Positions 48,508 to 57,358 of a stretch of DNA of 64,000 nt are shown here, piece after piece. Position numbers and translations under genes: made by a program. The stretch is taken from positions 45,204 through 109,203 of the forward strand of contig NZ_JAHLEF010000014.1 of the NCBI RefSeq assembly GCF_018861755.1. Direction: 5' to 3'. Each line of letters begins with the position of its first letter. Position 1 is the stretch's first letter. The notes beneath the pieces are model-generated. The model ran no database searches and had not been told where the DNA came from. It saw nothing but the letters and a program-made list of their open reading frames with translations. Source of the DNA: Clostridium sp. CF012. GTDB lineage: Bacteria > Bacillota > Clostridia > Clostridiales > Clostridiaceae.

Positions 48508-48526
48508 GTGCCACCCACGTGGCAAG
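48508..48526. repeat. Interspersed repeat, copy 2
   Basis: GTGCCACCCACGTGGCAAG, the same 19 bases as at 27869 and 49984. It sits exactly at the broken edge of the ABC-F fragment. Confidence 0.85.
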
Positions 48527-48722
48527 CTTGTCCCCATACTCAACATTCAAATCTAAATTTTTAAAGAGCATCTTATTATCAAAGGATTTAGAAAGTCCTT
48601 TGATTTCTAATACCTCATTAACCTCTTTATCCCTTAAAGCAAAATCTATATTAATCTTCTTATTTTGTATGTTGTATAAGCTCAACTTTCGATTATACCT
48701 ATTTCTTTTATCTTTAATATAA
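48527..48722 (-). pseudogene. ABC-F ATPase fragment truncated at the repeat
   Basis: The minus strand reads INIDFALRDKEVNEVLEIKG and LSKSFDNKMLFKNLDLNVEY then GDK, the linker and start of the second ATPase of an ABC-F ribosome protection protein (Vga/Lsa-like). It stops at the 19-bp repeat, before the Walker A motif. Confidence 0.75.
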
Positions 48723-48736
48723 TAAGAATAATTTCC

Positions 48737-48988
48737 ATGATATGTGGCGCATCATCATATAGTGTTTATGATGATGGAATTGAGATTGTAATTGATACAC
48801 ATCCTGATCATAGAAGAAAAGGACTAGCAACCGTAGAAGCTTCTGCGTTGATTTTAGATTGTCTCCACAGAGGAAAATATCCTAGCTATGATGCAGCTAA
48901 GCTTAAATCTGTAGCCTTAGCCCAAAAACTTGGTTATGTGTTAGATGAGCCTTATGACACATACTATATTCATTCCAAAAATAACTAA
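48737..48988 (+). pseudogene. GNAT acetyltransferase, C-terminal fragment
   Basis: 83 residues with the acetyl-CoA loop DTHPDHRRKGLATVEASALI and LAQKLGYVLDEPYDTYYI. Relatives of this GNAT type are about 250 residues, so the N-terminal two thirds are missing. No ribosome site precedes the ATG. It adjoins the ABC-F fragment, suggesting a collapsed resistance locus. Confidence 0.7.
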
Positions 48989-49111
48989 GATAATTATACT
49001 TAAGCCTTTATTGTAATTAATTTACATGGTATAATTATGAAATATATTATAGAAAATGGTAAGGTTATTTGTGGATATCTTTGCTAATCAATAAACAAGG
49101 GGGATAAGTAA

Positions 49112-49957
49112 ATGAAAGACGTAAATCAATTAAAACAGCAGTTAATAGATATTAAAGACAATAACTGGAGTATTCCAAGTGGTATAGATAAGTATGAACT
49201 ATCTCTAGAGATGCTAGAAAATATAGGCTCAGTAGATCCCGACCTTAGAGATGGACTTATTTTAGAACTTCTTTCAGACATGATTGTAGAAAACTATTTA
49301 ACAAATGAAGAGGTAAAAAATATATTGGAATTATCATTAAGTGAAAAACATTTATTTTACAATATTGGTAAAACTGAAGATGATTCTGTTTTTAATAGAA
49401 CCTTTACTTTATTAGTTTTAGATGTAATGCTCTATCGTCATAACCAAAGTGAGTATCCCCTTTTTACAGAAGAACAAATAAAAAGGATTTATGCAGAGGT
49501 AATAAGATATTCAAGGCAAGAAAAAGATACAAGAGGATACGTAGAAATTAAGGGTTGGGCACATTCAACTGCTCATACAGCTGATGTGTTTAGTCAAATT
49601 GCAAAGTGTAAAGAAACTAAGAAGCCAGAATTAATAGAGATATTAAAATCAATAAAAGAGAAGGTATGTATAAATCATTATGCATATATAAATTGCGAGG
49701 ACGAAAGGCTCATAGGTGCTGTTATCAAAATAATTGAAAGAGAAATTCTTAATGATGAAGAGTTTTTAAATTGGATAAAAAGCTTTGAAAACACTGAATT
49801 TACTGGCAAATACCCAGAAGATCACAATCTAACAAGTAACCGCAAAAACTTTTTATCAGCACTATATTTTAGACTTAAAAGAAGAAATGAGAAAAAATCA
49901 TTTATGGATACAGTAGAGCAAGTATTAAATAATACAACTCCAAATCATTTTAAATAG
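49112..49957 (+). CDS. DUF2785 protein
   Basis: 281 residues, matching DUF2785 (PF10978): GWAHSTAHTADVFSQIAKC and CEDERLIGAVIKIIER. Soluble and helical, with an unknown role; the conserved His and Asp/Glu residues hint at metal binding. GGGGG lies 8 bases before the ATG. Confidence 0.85.
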   Translation: MKDVNQLKQQLIDIKDNNWSIPSGIDKYELSLEMLENIGSVDPDLRDGLILELLSDMIVENYLTNEEVKNILELSLSEKHLFYNIGKTEDDSVFNRTFTLLVLDVMLYRHNQSEYPLFTEEQIKRIYAEVIRYSRQEKDTRGYVEIKGWAHSTAHTADVFSQIAKCKETKKPELIEILKSIKEKVCINHYAYINCEDERLIGAVIKIIEREILNDEEFLNWIKSFENTEFTGKYPEDHNLTSNRKNFLSALYFRLKRRNEKKSFMDTVEQVLNNTTPNHFK

Positions 49958-49983
49958 TTGCATAGTAGAATTTTTAACCCAAG

Positions 49984-50011
49984 GTGCCACCCACGTGGCA
50001 AGTGGCAAGTT
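49984..50011. repeat. Interspersed repeat, copy 3
   Basis: GTGCCACCCACGTGGCAAG (49984-50002) plus TGGCAAGTT, the same extension as copy 1. It lies after the DUF2785 stop. Confidence 0.85.
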
Positions 50012-50020
50012 AAAAAAAAT

Positions 50021-50044
50021 AGTGCCCCATAGGCACTGTTTTTC
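50021..50044 (+). terminator. Terminator after DUF2785
   Basis: AGTGCC (50021-50026) and GGCACT (50032-50037), followed by GTTTTTC. Confidence 0.8.
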
Positions 50045-50089
50045 TAAGTTACATCAACTATACTAGTATGAATAGTAAAGTTCCCCTTC

Positions 50090-50659
50090 TTAAATCATTA
50101 ATAATGCGCATTCACTCATAATTTCATGGCCTCTTTCTGTCAGATGAATCCCATCAATGTACAATTGTTTAGGGTATAAAGTTTTTTTAGCAGTTTCTAA
50201 AGCATTATAAAAATCTATAAACAAAACATGTTCTTCATTGCAATAATTTAATACCCACTGCCTATACAATTTGATCTTTTCATTTACTTTTAAATAGTCC
50301 ACATCAATACTCCAATGTTCAAGTGCTAAATCTTTGTCTATTAGGGTTTGTATGCCTATAATAGGTATTATTCCATATTCTTTTGCTTCCTTAATCAGGC
50401 GGCTTATTTTCGCTTCAACTCCACTCACCGTATATCCCTTTAAGAAATCATTACTACCACCCATTATAATTACATGACTTGGAGTTTTTTCTACTATATC
50501 AATATAATGCCTAGAAATCATAGCAACAGTTGTTTCGCCATTAACCCCTTGATTTATAACTTCTACATCTAATTTTTTTCTAATTAAATCTACCCAACAT
50601 TTCCCTCTTATAATCCCATATCCATAGGTTAAGCTATCGCCAAAACATACCAATTTCAT
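50090..50659 (-). CDS. SGNH/GDSL-family hydrolase
   Basis: 189 residues. Block I is LVCFGDSLTYGYG (nucleophile Ser), block III GGSNDFLKG and block V DGIHLTERGH with Asp and His. It is a cytosolic esterase-type enzyme without a signal peptide. Such proteins may deacylate or deacetylate lipids or sugars; the substrate is unknown. Confidence 0.92.
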   Translation of the reverse strand: MKLVCFGDSLTYGYGIIRGKCWVDLIRKKLDVEVINQGVNGETTVAMISRHYIDIVEKTPSHVIIMGGSNDFLKGYTVSGVEAKISRLIKEAKEYGIIPIIGIQTLIDKDLALEHWSIDVDYLKVNEKIKLYRQWVLNYCNEEHVLFIDFYNALETAKKTLYPKQLYIDGIHLTERGHEIMSECALLMI

Positions 50660-50786
50660 AAATTTTGTTCAGTCCTTTCTAAAGCATATTTAAATTTACT
50701 ATTTATAATATATAAAACCATAATTTATGATTTCGTTATATTTTCATATATAAGTATAACATTAAATTCATTGACAATAAGTTCAA

Positions 50787-50827
50787 AATGATATATCGTA
50801 TATATATGGTATATACGATATATCATT
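50787..50827. promoter_or_regulatory. 41-bp near-perfect palindrome, probable GntR operator
   Basis: An 18-base arm at 50787-50804 (starts AATGATATATCGTATATA) is matched exactly by its complement at 50810-50827 with a 5-base centre. TTGACA at 50771-50776 places the -10 inside the arm. It lies 32 bases before the GntR gene and probably mediates its autoregulation. Confidence 0.85.
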
Positions 50828-50858
50828 TTATATACGCTAGCTAAAAAGAGGTGAATTA

Positions 50859-51221
50859 ATGAATATTACTATAGATTATACAAGTGACTTACCTATGTAT
50901 GAACAGATAAAAGCTTGTATCAAATCAAATATACTTTGTGGAAAACTGCAATCAAACGACACGCTCCCATCAGTTAGGCAGCTAGCGAAGGAATTGAACG
51001 TAAGCACCATTACCACAAAAAGGTCATATACAGATTTAGAACATGAGGGCCTAATATATACTGTGTCTGGCAGGGGTACTTTTGTAAATACTGTGGATGT
51101 GTCAAAGTTATTATTAGAAAAAAAAGATAAACTAATTAAAGAGTTTAAGAATATGACTCGTGAAATAATAGAGGCTGGAGTAACTAAAGAAACTCTTATG
51201 GAAATAATTAAGACTATATAG
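50859..51221 (+). CDS. GntR-family regulator, YtrA subfamily
   Basis: 120 residues. The winged helix has PMYEQIKACIKSNILCGKLQ and LPSVRQLAKELNVSTITTKR, and the short C-terminus lacks a ligand domain, as in the YtrA type. It precedes an ABC-2 exporter operon and probably represses it through the palindrome at 50787. AAAGAGGTG precedes the ATG. Confidence 0.93.
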   Translation: MNITIDYTSDLPMYEQIKACIKSNILCGKLQSNDTLPSVRQLAKELNVSTITTKRSYTDLEHEGLIYTVSGRGTFVNTVDVSKLLLEKKDKLIKEFKNMTREIIEAGVTKETLMEIIKTI

Positions 51222-51233
51222 GGGGCACTAAAA

Positions 51234-52103
51234 ATGAAGAATATATTAGAGGTCTTAAACTTAAATAAGGATTTTAGGAATTTTAGCTTGCATAATGTAA
51301 ACTTTACTCTTAAAAAAGGATGCATTATGGGATTTATAGGAGAAAACGGAGCAGGAAAAACTACTACTATTAAGTTAATATTAAATGCAATAGGAAAAAC
51401 CTCAGGACAAATTAAAATTCTTGGAAAGGATAATGTGGAACAAGAGATATATGTAAAGTCCCATATTGGCTATATACCAGATGAAGATTATTTTGTAAGT
51501 ACTTCTACTGTGCACAATCACGCAAAAGCCCTTAGCTTATTTTATGATAATTGGAGTGAGGATATTTTCAATAACTATGTTTCGAAATGGAAAATTCCCT
51601 TGAAACAAAAAATAGGTGAGTTTTCTAATGGTATGAAAACAAAAGCAATGTTTGCTCTTGCCTTTGCACACCAGCCAAACCTTTTAATTCTTGATGAGCC
51701 CACCGCAGGACTTGATCCCGTTGCAAGAATTGAGATTTTAGATATACTTCGTGAGTTTGTGTCTGATGGAGAAAAATCAGTATTCTTTTCAACACATATC
51801 ACCTCGGATTTAGATAAAATAGCAGATTATATAACTTTAATTCACGGTGGTAAAATAATAGAAAGCCTTTCAATTGATAAAATCGAAGAAAAATATATTG
51901 TATTAGCTGGAGGCATAGAAGAGCTAAAAGGGCTTGAGCATCAGTTTGTTGGAATTAGAAAAGGTGAAATTGCTTTTGAAGGTTTGATTTTAAGAGAAAA
52001 AGCTAATGAATATTTTAAAAATATCAAAGGCACTAACCCAAGTGTTGAAAATTTATTAACCTTTAATATTTGGGGGTGTGATAATTATGAAAAGAACTAT
52101 TAA
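51234..52103 (+). CDS. ABC-2 exporter ATPase
   Basis: 289 residues. Walker A GENGAGKTT, signature FSNGMKTKAMFALAF (degenerate), Walker B LLILDEPTAGLDP and H-loop FFSTHITSDLD. It resembles YtrB/BcrA-type ATPases. It follows the GntR gene by 12 bases with GGGGG before the start. The shape of the operon suggests export of an antimicrobial peptide or antibiotic. Confidence 0.93.
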   Translation: MKNILEVLNLNKDFRNFSLHNVNFTLKKGCIMGFIGENGAGKTTTIKLILNAIGKTSGQIKILGKDNVEQEIYVKSHIGYIPDEDYFVSTSTVHNHAKALSLFYDNWSEDIFNNYVSKWKIPLKQKIGEFSNGMKTKAMFALAFAHQPNLLILDEPTAGLDPVARIEILDILREFVSDGEKSVFFSTHITSDLDKIADYITLIHGGKIIESLSIDKIEEKYIVLAGGIEELKGLEHQFVGIRKGEIAFEGLILREKANEYFKNIKGTNPSVENLLTFNIWGCDNYEKNY

Positions 52104-52875
52104 GATATTTAAAGCCTTTTGGTTTATGTATCCAAGCAATACTGAGTGGTTATTACGATTTTCTATATTTTTCACTGGACTAATATCAATAATGATATGT
52201 TACGATACAACACGGTTGGTACAGGATTATGTAAATAGAGGAACAATAATAAATTTTAGCAGTATAGTTGTTCAGGTACTGAATTTAATCAACTTATCTT
52301 ATGTATTTATTTTTAGCACTCAAGGTATTACTAGGGTGAAAGGAAAAATCACTGGTAATCTAAATAATTTTCTAATACAGGCACCAGTATTAAAAAAAGA
52401 TATATATAATGTGAAATTCGGAATTTTTCAAATAGTAGGTATTCCATATTTTATTGTAGTAATATATCTTATAGGATTAAATGCTTTTGTTAGCACAAGT
52501 GAGCTTATATCAGCATATTCAGGATTCCTTGTATTGATCTATTGTATATGGACTATGACTGTAAATATATCAATAGGATTTTCATCTTTATCATCTAAAA
52601 AATATAAGGCTTTTAGGTACTTGTTTCCTACACTCTTGTTATTATCACTTGTGTTTATATTTTATTTGATATCTATTCCCGAGTTGCAACCAGGTACTTT
52701 AATAAACGAACAAAATATGTTCAGTGGTTTAGGGACACGGTTCATTCCTATCTTAAAAGCCTGCAGACATATCGGCGGGCTTTCAGGGTTAATTATTATG
52801 CTTATTTCAACTATAATCAGTTATCTTTTAGGTTGCAAGTTACCTTTGAAAATCTCGGAGAAGGTGGGTAATTGA
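52087..52875 (+). CDS. ABC-2 type membrane protein
   Basis: 262 residues with six hydrophobic segments, for example LLRFSIFFTGLISIMICYDT and LSGLIIMLISTIISYLLGCK. ATG 52087 is chosen because GGGGGTG precedes it; it overlaps the ATPase gene by 17 bases. Together with the next gene it forms the exporter channel. Confidence 0.82.
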   Translation: MKRTIKIFKAFWFMYPSNTEWLLRFSIFFTGLISIMICYDTTRLVQDYVNRGTIINFSSIVVQVLNLINLSYVFIFSTQGITRVKGKITGNLNNFLIQAPVLKKDIYNVKFGIFQIVGIPYFIVVIYLIGLNAFVSTSELISAYSGFLVLIYCIWTMTVNISIGFSSLSSKKYKAFRYLFPTLLLLSLVFIFYLISIPELQPGTLINEQNMFSGLGTRFIPILKACRHIGGLSGLIIMLISTIISYLLGCKLPLKISEKVGN

Positions 52876-52876
52876 A

Positions 52877-53497
52877 ATGAAGGAACTATTATTAAACTAT
52901 GTTAAAATGCTTAAAGCTGGATTCTTTTATAAAACCTTTTTATATGCAATACTTTTGATTATTCCTTCAGTAGTAAATGCTTTATTTAGTGTACAAAGTG
53001 ACTTTTACGAACTGTTTTTCGTAGTTATAGTAGGCTTTTTCATTGTATCCATGGGCATGAATGAAATATCTGAAAAGAGATATATTTTCTGTTTAACTCT
53101 TCCTATAAAAACTAAAGATATTATAAAGATTGCTTACCTTCACACTTATGTAATCTATATTATAGGTTTCATTGGTACTCTTTTTGTATCAATTTTTAGT
53201 CATCAGGAATTGCCTTGGTTGTACTTATTCTTTATTGTGCTTTATCTTTTATGTACAAATTTGCTTTATCCAACTTTAGCTTCCTGTGAACTTAAGCTAA
53301 CCAATAATCCTGAGTCATACGTCTGGACTACTTTAATCTTCCTGGGTATGGGTTTTATAGCCTTATGTTCCTGGATTATCGGACCTACTAATGCTTTATA
53401 TTGGGACCTCCTAGCAATTCTAATTGTTAGCTTCCTAGCATCATTTACAGTTAAAAAGTCTTACAAATTAACATTAAAGAAAGTAATGGGAACTTAA
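52877..53497 (+). CDS. ABC-2 type membrane protein, second subunit
   Basis: 206 residues with about six hydrophobic segments (FLYAILLIIPSVVNALFSV, LLAILIVSFLASFTV). Starts 1 base after the previous gene's stop, with GGAGAAGG upstream, so coupled. Likely heterodimer partner of the protein at 52087. Confidence 0.82.
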   Translation: MKELLLNYVKMLKAGFFYKTFLYAILLIIPSVVNALFSVQSDFYELFFVVIVGFFIVSMGMNEISEKRYIFCLTLPIKTKDIIKIAYLHTYVIYIIGFIGTLFVSIFSHQELPWLYLFFIVLYLLCTNLLYPTLASCELKLTNNPESYVWTTLIFLGMGFIALCSWIIGPTNALYWDLLAILIVSFLASFTVKKSYKLTLKKVMGT

Positions 53498-53529
53498 ATA
53501 AAATGCTTTAAATTTTGGAGGTATAGAAA

Positions 53530-54522
53530 ATGAAAACAAAAATCGATATAATTTCAGGATTTTTAGGGTCTGGAAAGACCACTTTGATAAAAAAGCTCCT
53601 CGAAGAAAAATTACATAGCGAAAATATAGTTATAATTGAAAATGAGTTTGGTGAAATTGGTATTGATGGAAGCATACTTAAAAAATCAAATGTCGAAGTA
53701 AAAGAGATTAATTCTGGGTGTATCTGTTGTACTCTTGTTGGAGAATTTGGAAAAGCTATTGAAGAGATTGTAACAAAGTATAATCCAGATAGAATAATTA
53801 TAGAACCATCTGGCGTGGCAAAACTTTCAGATATAATCAAAGCCTGTGATTCAACTAAATTAAAAGCTCTAATAAAAATTAATATGATTATAACCCTTGT
53901 AGACGTATTAAAATATGAACTATACATAGATAACTTTGGTGAGTTTTTTGAAAATCAAATAGAAAATGCAAAAACAATTATTTTAAGTAGAACGGAAAAA
54001 TCTGATAAAGAAAATCTAGAGTCTGTGGTTAATTCTATACGTAAGTTAAATAATAAATGTAATATAATCACAACAGCCTTAGAGCTCATAACTTCAAATA
54101 TTATAATAGATGTTGCAGAGCAAAATGATTCAGCATCATTAGAAAAACAAATAAAAAGTGCGAAAAACTTTTCTATAAAGGGCCATTCCTATGATAAATG
54201 GAATCAAAGTGGAGATTCTCACGCGCATAAACATAATGCAGATGAAGTTTTTCAAGTTTGGGGTGCTGAGACTCCAAATGTATACGAAGAAGAGGTACTA
54301 AAAGAAATTCTTAGCAATATGTCAAACCATAAAACTTATGGTTTGATTTTGAGAGGAAAAGGAATTGTAAAAAGTACTAACAATACATGGTTACAATTTG
54401 ATTATGTTCCTGGTGAATTTGAAGTTAAAACTATAAGCCCTGATTATACAGGGAGATTGTGTATAATTGGTAAAAACCTAAATAAGAATAAACTTTGTAA
54501 TTTGTTTGCTGTAAGAGAATAG
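53530..54522 (+). CDS. CobW-type (COG0523) metal-chaperone GTPase
   Basis: 330 residues. Walker A is GFLGSGKTT, followed by NEFGEIGIDG, the metal site CICC in NSGCICCTL and IEPSGVAKL. A His-rich stretch SHAHKHNADEVF lies about residue 233. The CobW C-terminal domain ends the protein. COG0523 members insert or supply zinc or cobalt; the adjacent convergent znu operon supports zinc. GGAGG precedes the ATG. Confidence 0.9.
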   Translation: MKTKIDIISGFLGSGKTTLIKKLLEEKLHSENIVIIENEFGEIGIDGSILKKSNVEVKEINSGCICCTLVGEFGKAIEEIVTKYNPDRIIIEPSGVAKLSDIIKACDSTKLKALIKINMIITLVDVLKYELYIDNFGEFFENQIENAKTIILSRTEKSDKENLESVVNSIRKLNNKCNIITTALELITSNIIIDVAEQNDSASLEKQIKSAKNFSIKGHSYDKWNQSGDSHAHKHNADEVFQVWGAETPNVYEEEVLKEILSNMSNHKTYGLILRGKGIVKSTNNTWLQFDYVPGEFEVKTISPDYTGRLCIIGKNLNKNKLCNLFAVRE

Positions 54523-54534
54523 ATGGAAATTAAA

Positions 54535-54557
54535 AAAGGAGCTAATCTAGCTCCTTT
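54535..54557. terminator. Bidirectional terminator
   Basis: AAAGGAGCTA pairs with TAGCTCCTTT over ATC, between the convergent CobW and znuB genes. Confidence 0.9.
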
Positions 54558-54565
54558 CTCTATTT

Positions 54566-55408
54566 CTATGAATAGAATTTCAATTTCATAAAAAATGTAA
54601 TTCCAAAAAACATTGAAGAAATCAGTACCATAGTAGCACCCGAAGCAGAACCTAAAAAATAAGATAAAATAAGTCCTACAATCCCTGAAATAAGTGCAAT
54701 TGCTATAGAATATATATGGTACTGCCTCATATTGCTAGAAATATTTCTTGCCGCAGCCGCAGGTAGCACCAGCATTGAACTTATAATTAGAACTCCTACC
54801 CATTGAATGGATATTGTTACAATAATTGCAACAGTAATTGTAAATAGATATTCATAAAAATTAACGTTAATACCTCTGCTTCTTGCCAATAATGGATTTA
54901 CACTTACTAAGAGAAGCTTATTAAAGGCAATTACCCAAATAATAACCACAATTACAAATATAATTGGAAGTATTAACAAATCAATTTCACTAATGCTTAA
55001 TAAATCCCCTATAAGATAAACCGAATATTTTGTAAATCCACCTCCAAATGATAACAGTACAACACCAAGTGCAACTGCTGTAGATGAAAAAACACCTATT
55101 ATAGTATCCGTTGAGGAAGTATTTACATTCTTAACTTTTGTTATTACTACAGCAAGCATAAGTGAAAATGCTAGCATAGACCATATTGGATTTTTTATAC
55201 CTAAAATTACCCCAATTGCTATTCCCGTAAGAGCTGAATGTCCCAGTGCATCTGAAAAAAAAGCCATTTTATTATTTACAACCATTGTACCAAGTAAACC
55301 AAACATAGGAGTAACCAATAAAACCCCTAATAATGCATTTTTCATAAATGTATAATGAGCCCAATCAAAGGGAAGTAAAAAATCTATGATATTATACCAT
55401 AAAGACAT
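54566..55408 (-). CDS. znuB: Zinc ABC importer permease ZnuB
   Basis: 280 residues with seven or more membrane segments and the ABC-3 family motif GHSALTGIAIGV near residue 57 and MLVLPAAAARN near residue 218. Its ATG overlaps the znuC stop (TAATG). It forms the zinc or manganese channel of the cluster. Confidence 0.92.
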   Translation of the reverse strand: MSLWYNIIDFLLPFDWAHYTFMKNALLGVLLVTPMFGLLGTMVVNNKMAFFSDALGHSALTGIAIGVILGIKNPIWSMLAFSLMLAVVITKVKNVNTSSTDTIIGVFSSTAVALGVVLLSFGGGFTKYSVYLIGDLLSISEIDLLILPIIFVIVVIIWVIAFNKLLLVSVNPLLARSRGINVNFYEYLFTITVAIIVTISIQWVGVLIISSMLVLPAAAARNISSNMRQYHIYSIAIALISGIVGLILSYFLGSASGATMVLISSMFFGITFFMKLKFYS

Positions 55409-56250
55409 TAGTCATCCTCCCCATCATTTTTATCTACCAAAACCTTATTCCAATCTACACCAAACACATCAATTACTTTTTCATTGCTAAATACTTCTTC
55501 TGACGTACCACAGCATTCAATAGTTTTATTATTGATAAATGCAATGCGATCCGCATATTTTGATACTAAATGTAGATCATGAGAAACTAAAATGATTGAT
55601 AAATCATATTCTTTCCTTAGATTTGATACAGTTTTATAAAATAGTTTTAGCCCATTTTGATCAATTCCTGATACTGGCTCATCTAATAATAATATATCTG
55701 GTATAGGCTCTAGTGCTAGGGCTAAAAGCACTCTTTGTAATTCTCCACCAGATAATACCCCTAAACGCTTATCTAGAAGATATTCTCCATCAACCAAGGA
55801 TAAACTTTTAAGAGCTTTTTTTCTTATATCCTTGGAAATAGAAAACCAAATAGGTCTACTACTTAATGTAGCTGCAAAAATATCCATAACACTTACCGGT
55901 GAGCTACTATCAAAATCAAGTTTTTGAGGCACATACCCCATTTTAGGGTTACTTATAACCTTTTTGTTTCCGCCAGCAAAAGTAATATGCCCTGAATGTG
56001 GTATCCCTCCCAATAGTGCTTTTAATAGTGTACTCTTTCCTGCACCATTTGCTCCTATTATGGCAGTCAAATCCCCACAATGAATGTGGAGATTGACATC
56101 TTTTAATATTTCTGTTTTTCCAATAGTTACACCAAAATCTTTTATTTTTGTGCAACATAAACCACAGCTGCATTTTTTACAATTTATACTGTTAATTTTA
56201 ACGCTATTTGTCAACTTATTAGCATTTATCATTTTATTATTATTTATCAT
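55408..56250 (-). CDS. znuC: Zinc ABC importer ATPase ZnuC, Cys-rich N-terminal extension
   Basis: 280 residues. Walker A GANGAGKST, signature LSGGELQRVLLA, Walker B ILLLDEPVSGID and H-loop LVSHDLH. The first 40 residues carry CKKCSCGLCC, six cysteines not required by the ATPase fold. The extension could bind zinc. It shares an ATGA overlap with znuA. Confidence 0.93.
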   Translation of the reverse strand: MINNNKMINANKLTNSVKINSINCKKCSCGLCCTKIKDFGVTIGKTEILKDVNLHIHCGDLTAIIGANGAGKSTLLKALLGGIPHSGHITFAGGNKKVISNPKMGYVPQKLDFDSSSPVSVMDIFAATLSSRPIWFSISKDIRKKALKSLSLVDGEYLLDKRLGVLSGGELQRVLLALALEPIPDILLLDEPVSGIDQNGLKLFYKTVSNLRKEYDLSIILVSHDLHLVSKYADRIAFINNKTIECCGTSEEVFSNEKVIDVFGVDWNKVLVDKNDGEDD

Positions 56251-57161
56251 TTTAAAGCCTCTTCTAACACTTTTAAATTACTGTTCATAATGTTAATATA
56301 TGCATCTGCCTCCATAGGGCCTGTAACAAAGGGATCAAGAGTATATACTTTTGTACCTGTTTCTTTTGCAATAGTTTCAGCAGATTTAGCAGGATATTGA
56401 GGTTCTGCAAACAATGCTTTTACTTTTAATTTTTTTACTTGTTCAATAGTTTCTTGTAATTCTTTTGCACTTGGAGCAGAACCAGGTTCACGTTCAATAA
56501 CTCCTACTATATTGAAATTAAATTCCTTAGCAAAATACGGAAATGCCTCGTGGAAAGTAACTATGTCACGATTTTTAATAGTATCTAATGACTTGTGCAT
56601 TTTAACTCTTTGAGCCTCAAGTTTAACTATATATGCCTCTGTATTTGCTTTATATTTTTGTGCATTATCAGGATCTATTGTAGATAACTGCTCTGATATA
56701 TTTTTCACTTGAGTTATTGCATTAGATATACTTACCCATAAATGGGGATTATCTCCCTCATTGCCTTCACCTTTAATAAGTTGTATTCCTTTACTAGCCT
56801 CAATAACTTTAAGATTAGGCATTTGTTTTGTTACCTTTTCCATAAATGATTCCATCCCAGCACCATTAGTTACAAATACCTGCGCTCCATCTAGTGTTTT
56901 CATATCATCAGTAGTAACTGAATAATCATGAAGGCAGCCTGTCATTGGTTTTGTCATACTTATAACTTTTACATTTGGAACATCCTTTGCTACATTTAAT
57001 GAGAATATGTACATAGGATAAAAGGAAGCTGCAACGGTCAAAGCTTTACTATTTGCAACAGCATCAGATGATGCCTCATTATTTTTTTTAGAAGTACATC
57101 CACTAAAAAGCACTACAGATACAAGTATTAGTGATGTTATTTTAGTAACTATATTTTTCAT
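56247..57161 (-). CDS. znuA: Zinc-binding lipoprotein ZnuA
   Basis: 304 residues. Lipobox LFSGC. Metal-ligand His residues are in CLHDY, NPHLWVS and TFHEAFPYF, with an acidic ligand in TYTLDP-like KVYTLDPFV. This is the cluster A-I solute-binding family. It has only a short loop between the first two ligands, without the long His-rich stretch of some ZnuA. First gene of znuA-znuC-znuB, behind the Zur-like palindrome. Confidence 0.93.
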   Translation of the reverse strand: MKNIVTKITSLILVSVVLFSGCTSKKNNEASSDAVANSKALTVAASFYPMYIFSLNVAKDVPNVKVISMTKPMTGCLHDYSVTTDDMKTLDGAQVFVTNGAGMESFMEKVTKQMPNLKVIEASKGIQLIKGEGNEGDNPHLWVSISNAITQVKNISEQLSTIDPDNAQKYKANTEAYIVKLEAQRVKMHKSLDTIKNRDIVTFHEAFPYFAKEFNFNIVGVIEREPGSAPSAKELQETIEQVKKLKVKALFAEPQYPAKSAETIAKETGTKVYTLDPFVTGPMEADAYINIMNSNLKVLEEALK

Positions 57162-57180
57162 TGTTTATTCACCCTTTCAT

Positions 57181-57203
57181 TAAATGCAAATCATTTGCAT
57201 TTA
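57181..57203. promoter_or_regulatory. 23-bp perfect palindrome, probable Zur/Fur-family box
   Basis: TAAATGCAAAT (57181-57191), one C, then ATTTGCATTTA. It has the 7-1-7 form typical of Fur-family sites and lies about 20 bases ahead of znuA. No regulator gene is in the window. Confidence 0.85.
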
Positions 57204-57358
57204 CATTTCTTATAAATTATATTACACCTTGTAAAAAATAGCAACCCCGAATTCTTCACAATGATTTGTGTATTCAGAGTGATTATATTATACTATATGA
57301 AGTTGAGCTTATTTTAATAAAGCGCAATTTTTATAAATGTTTCTTGGGAGGTTTAACT

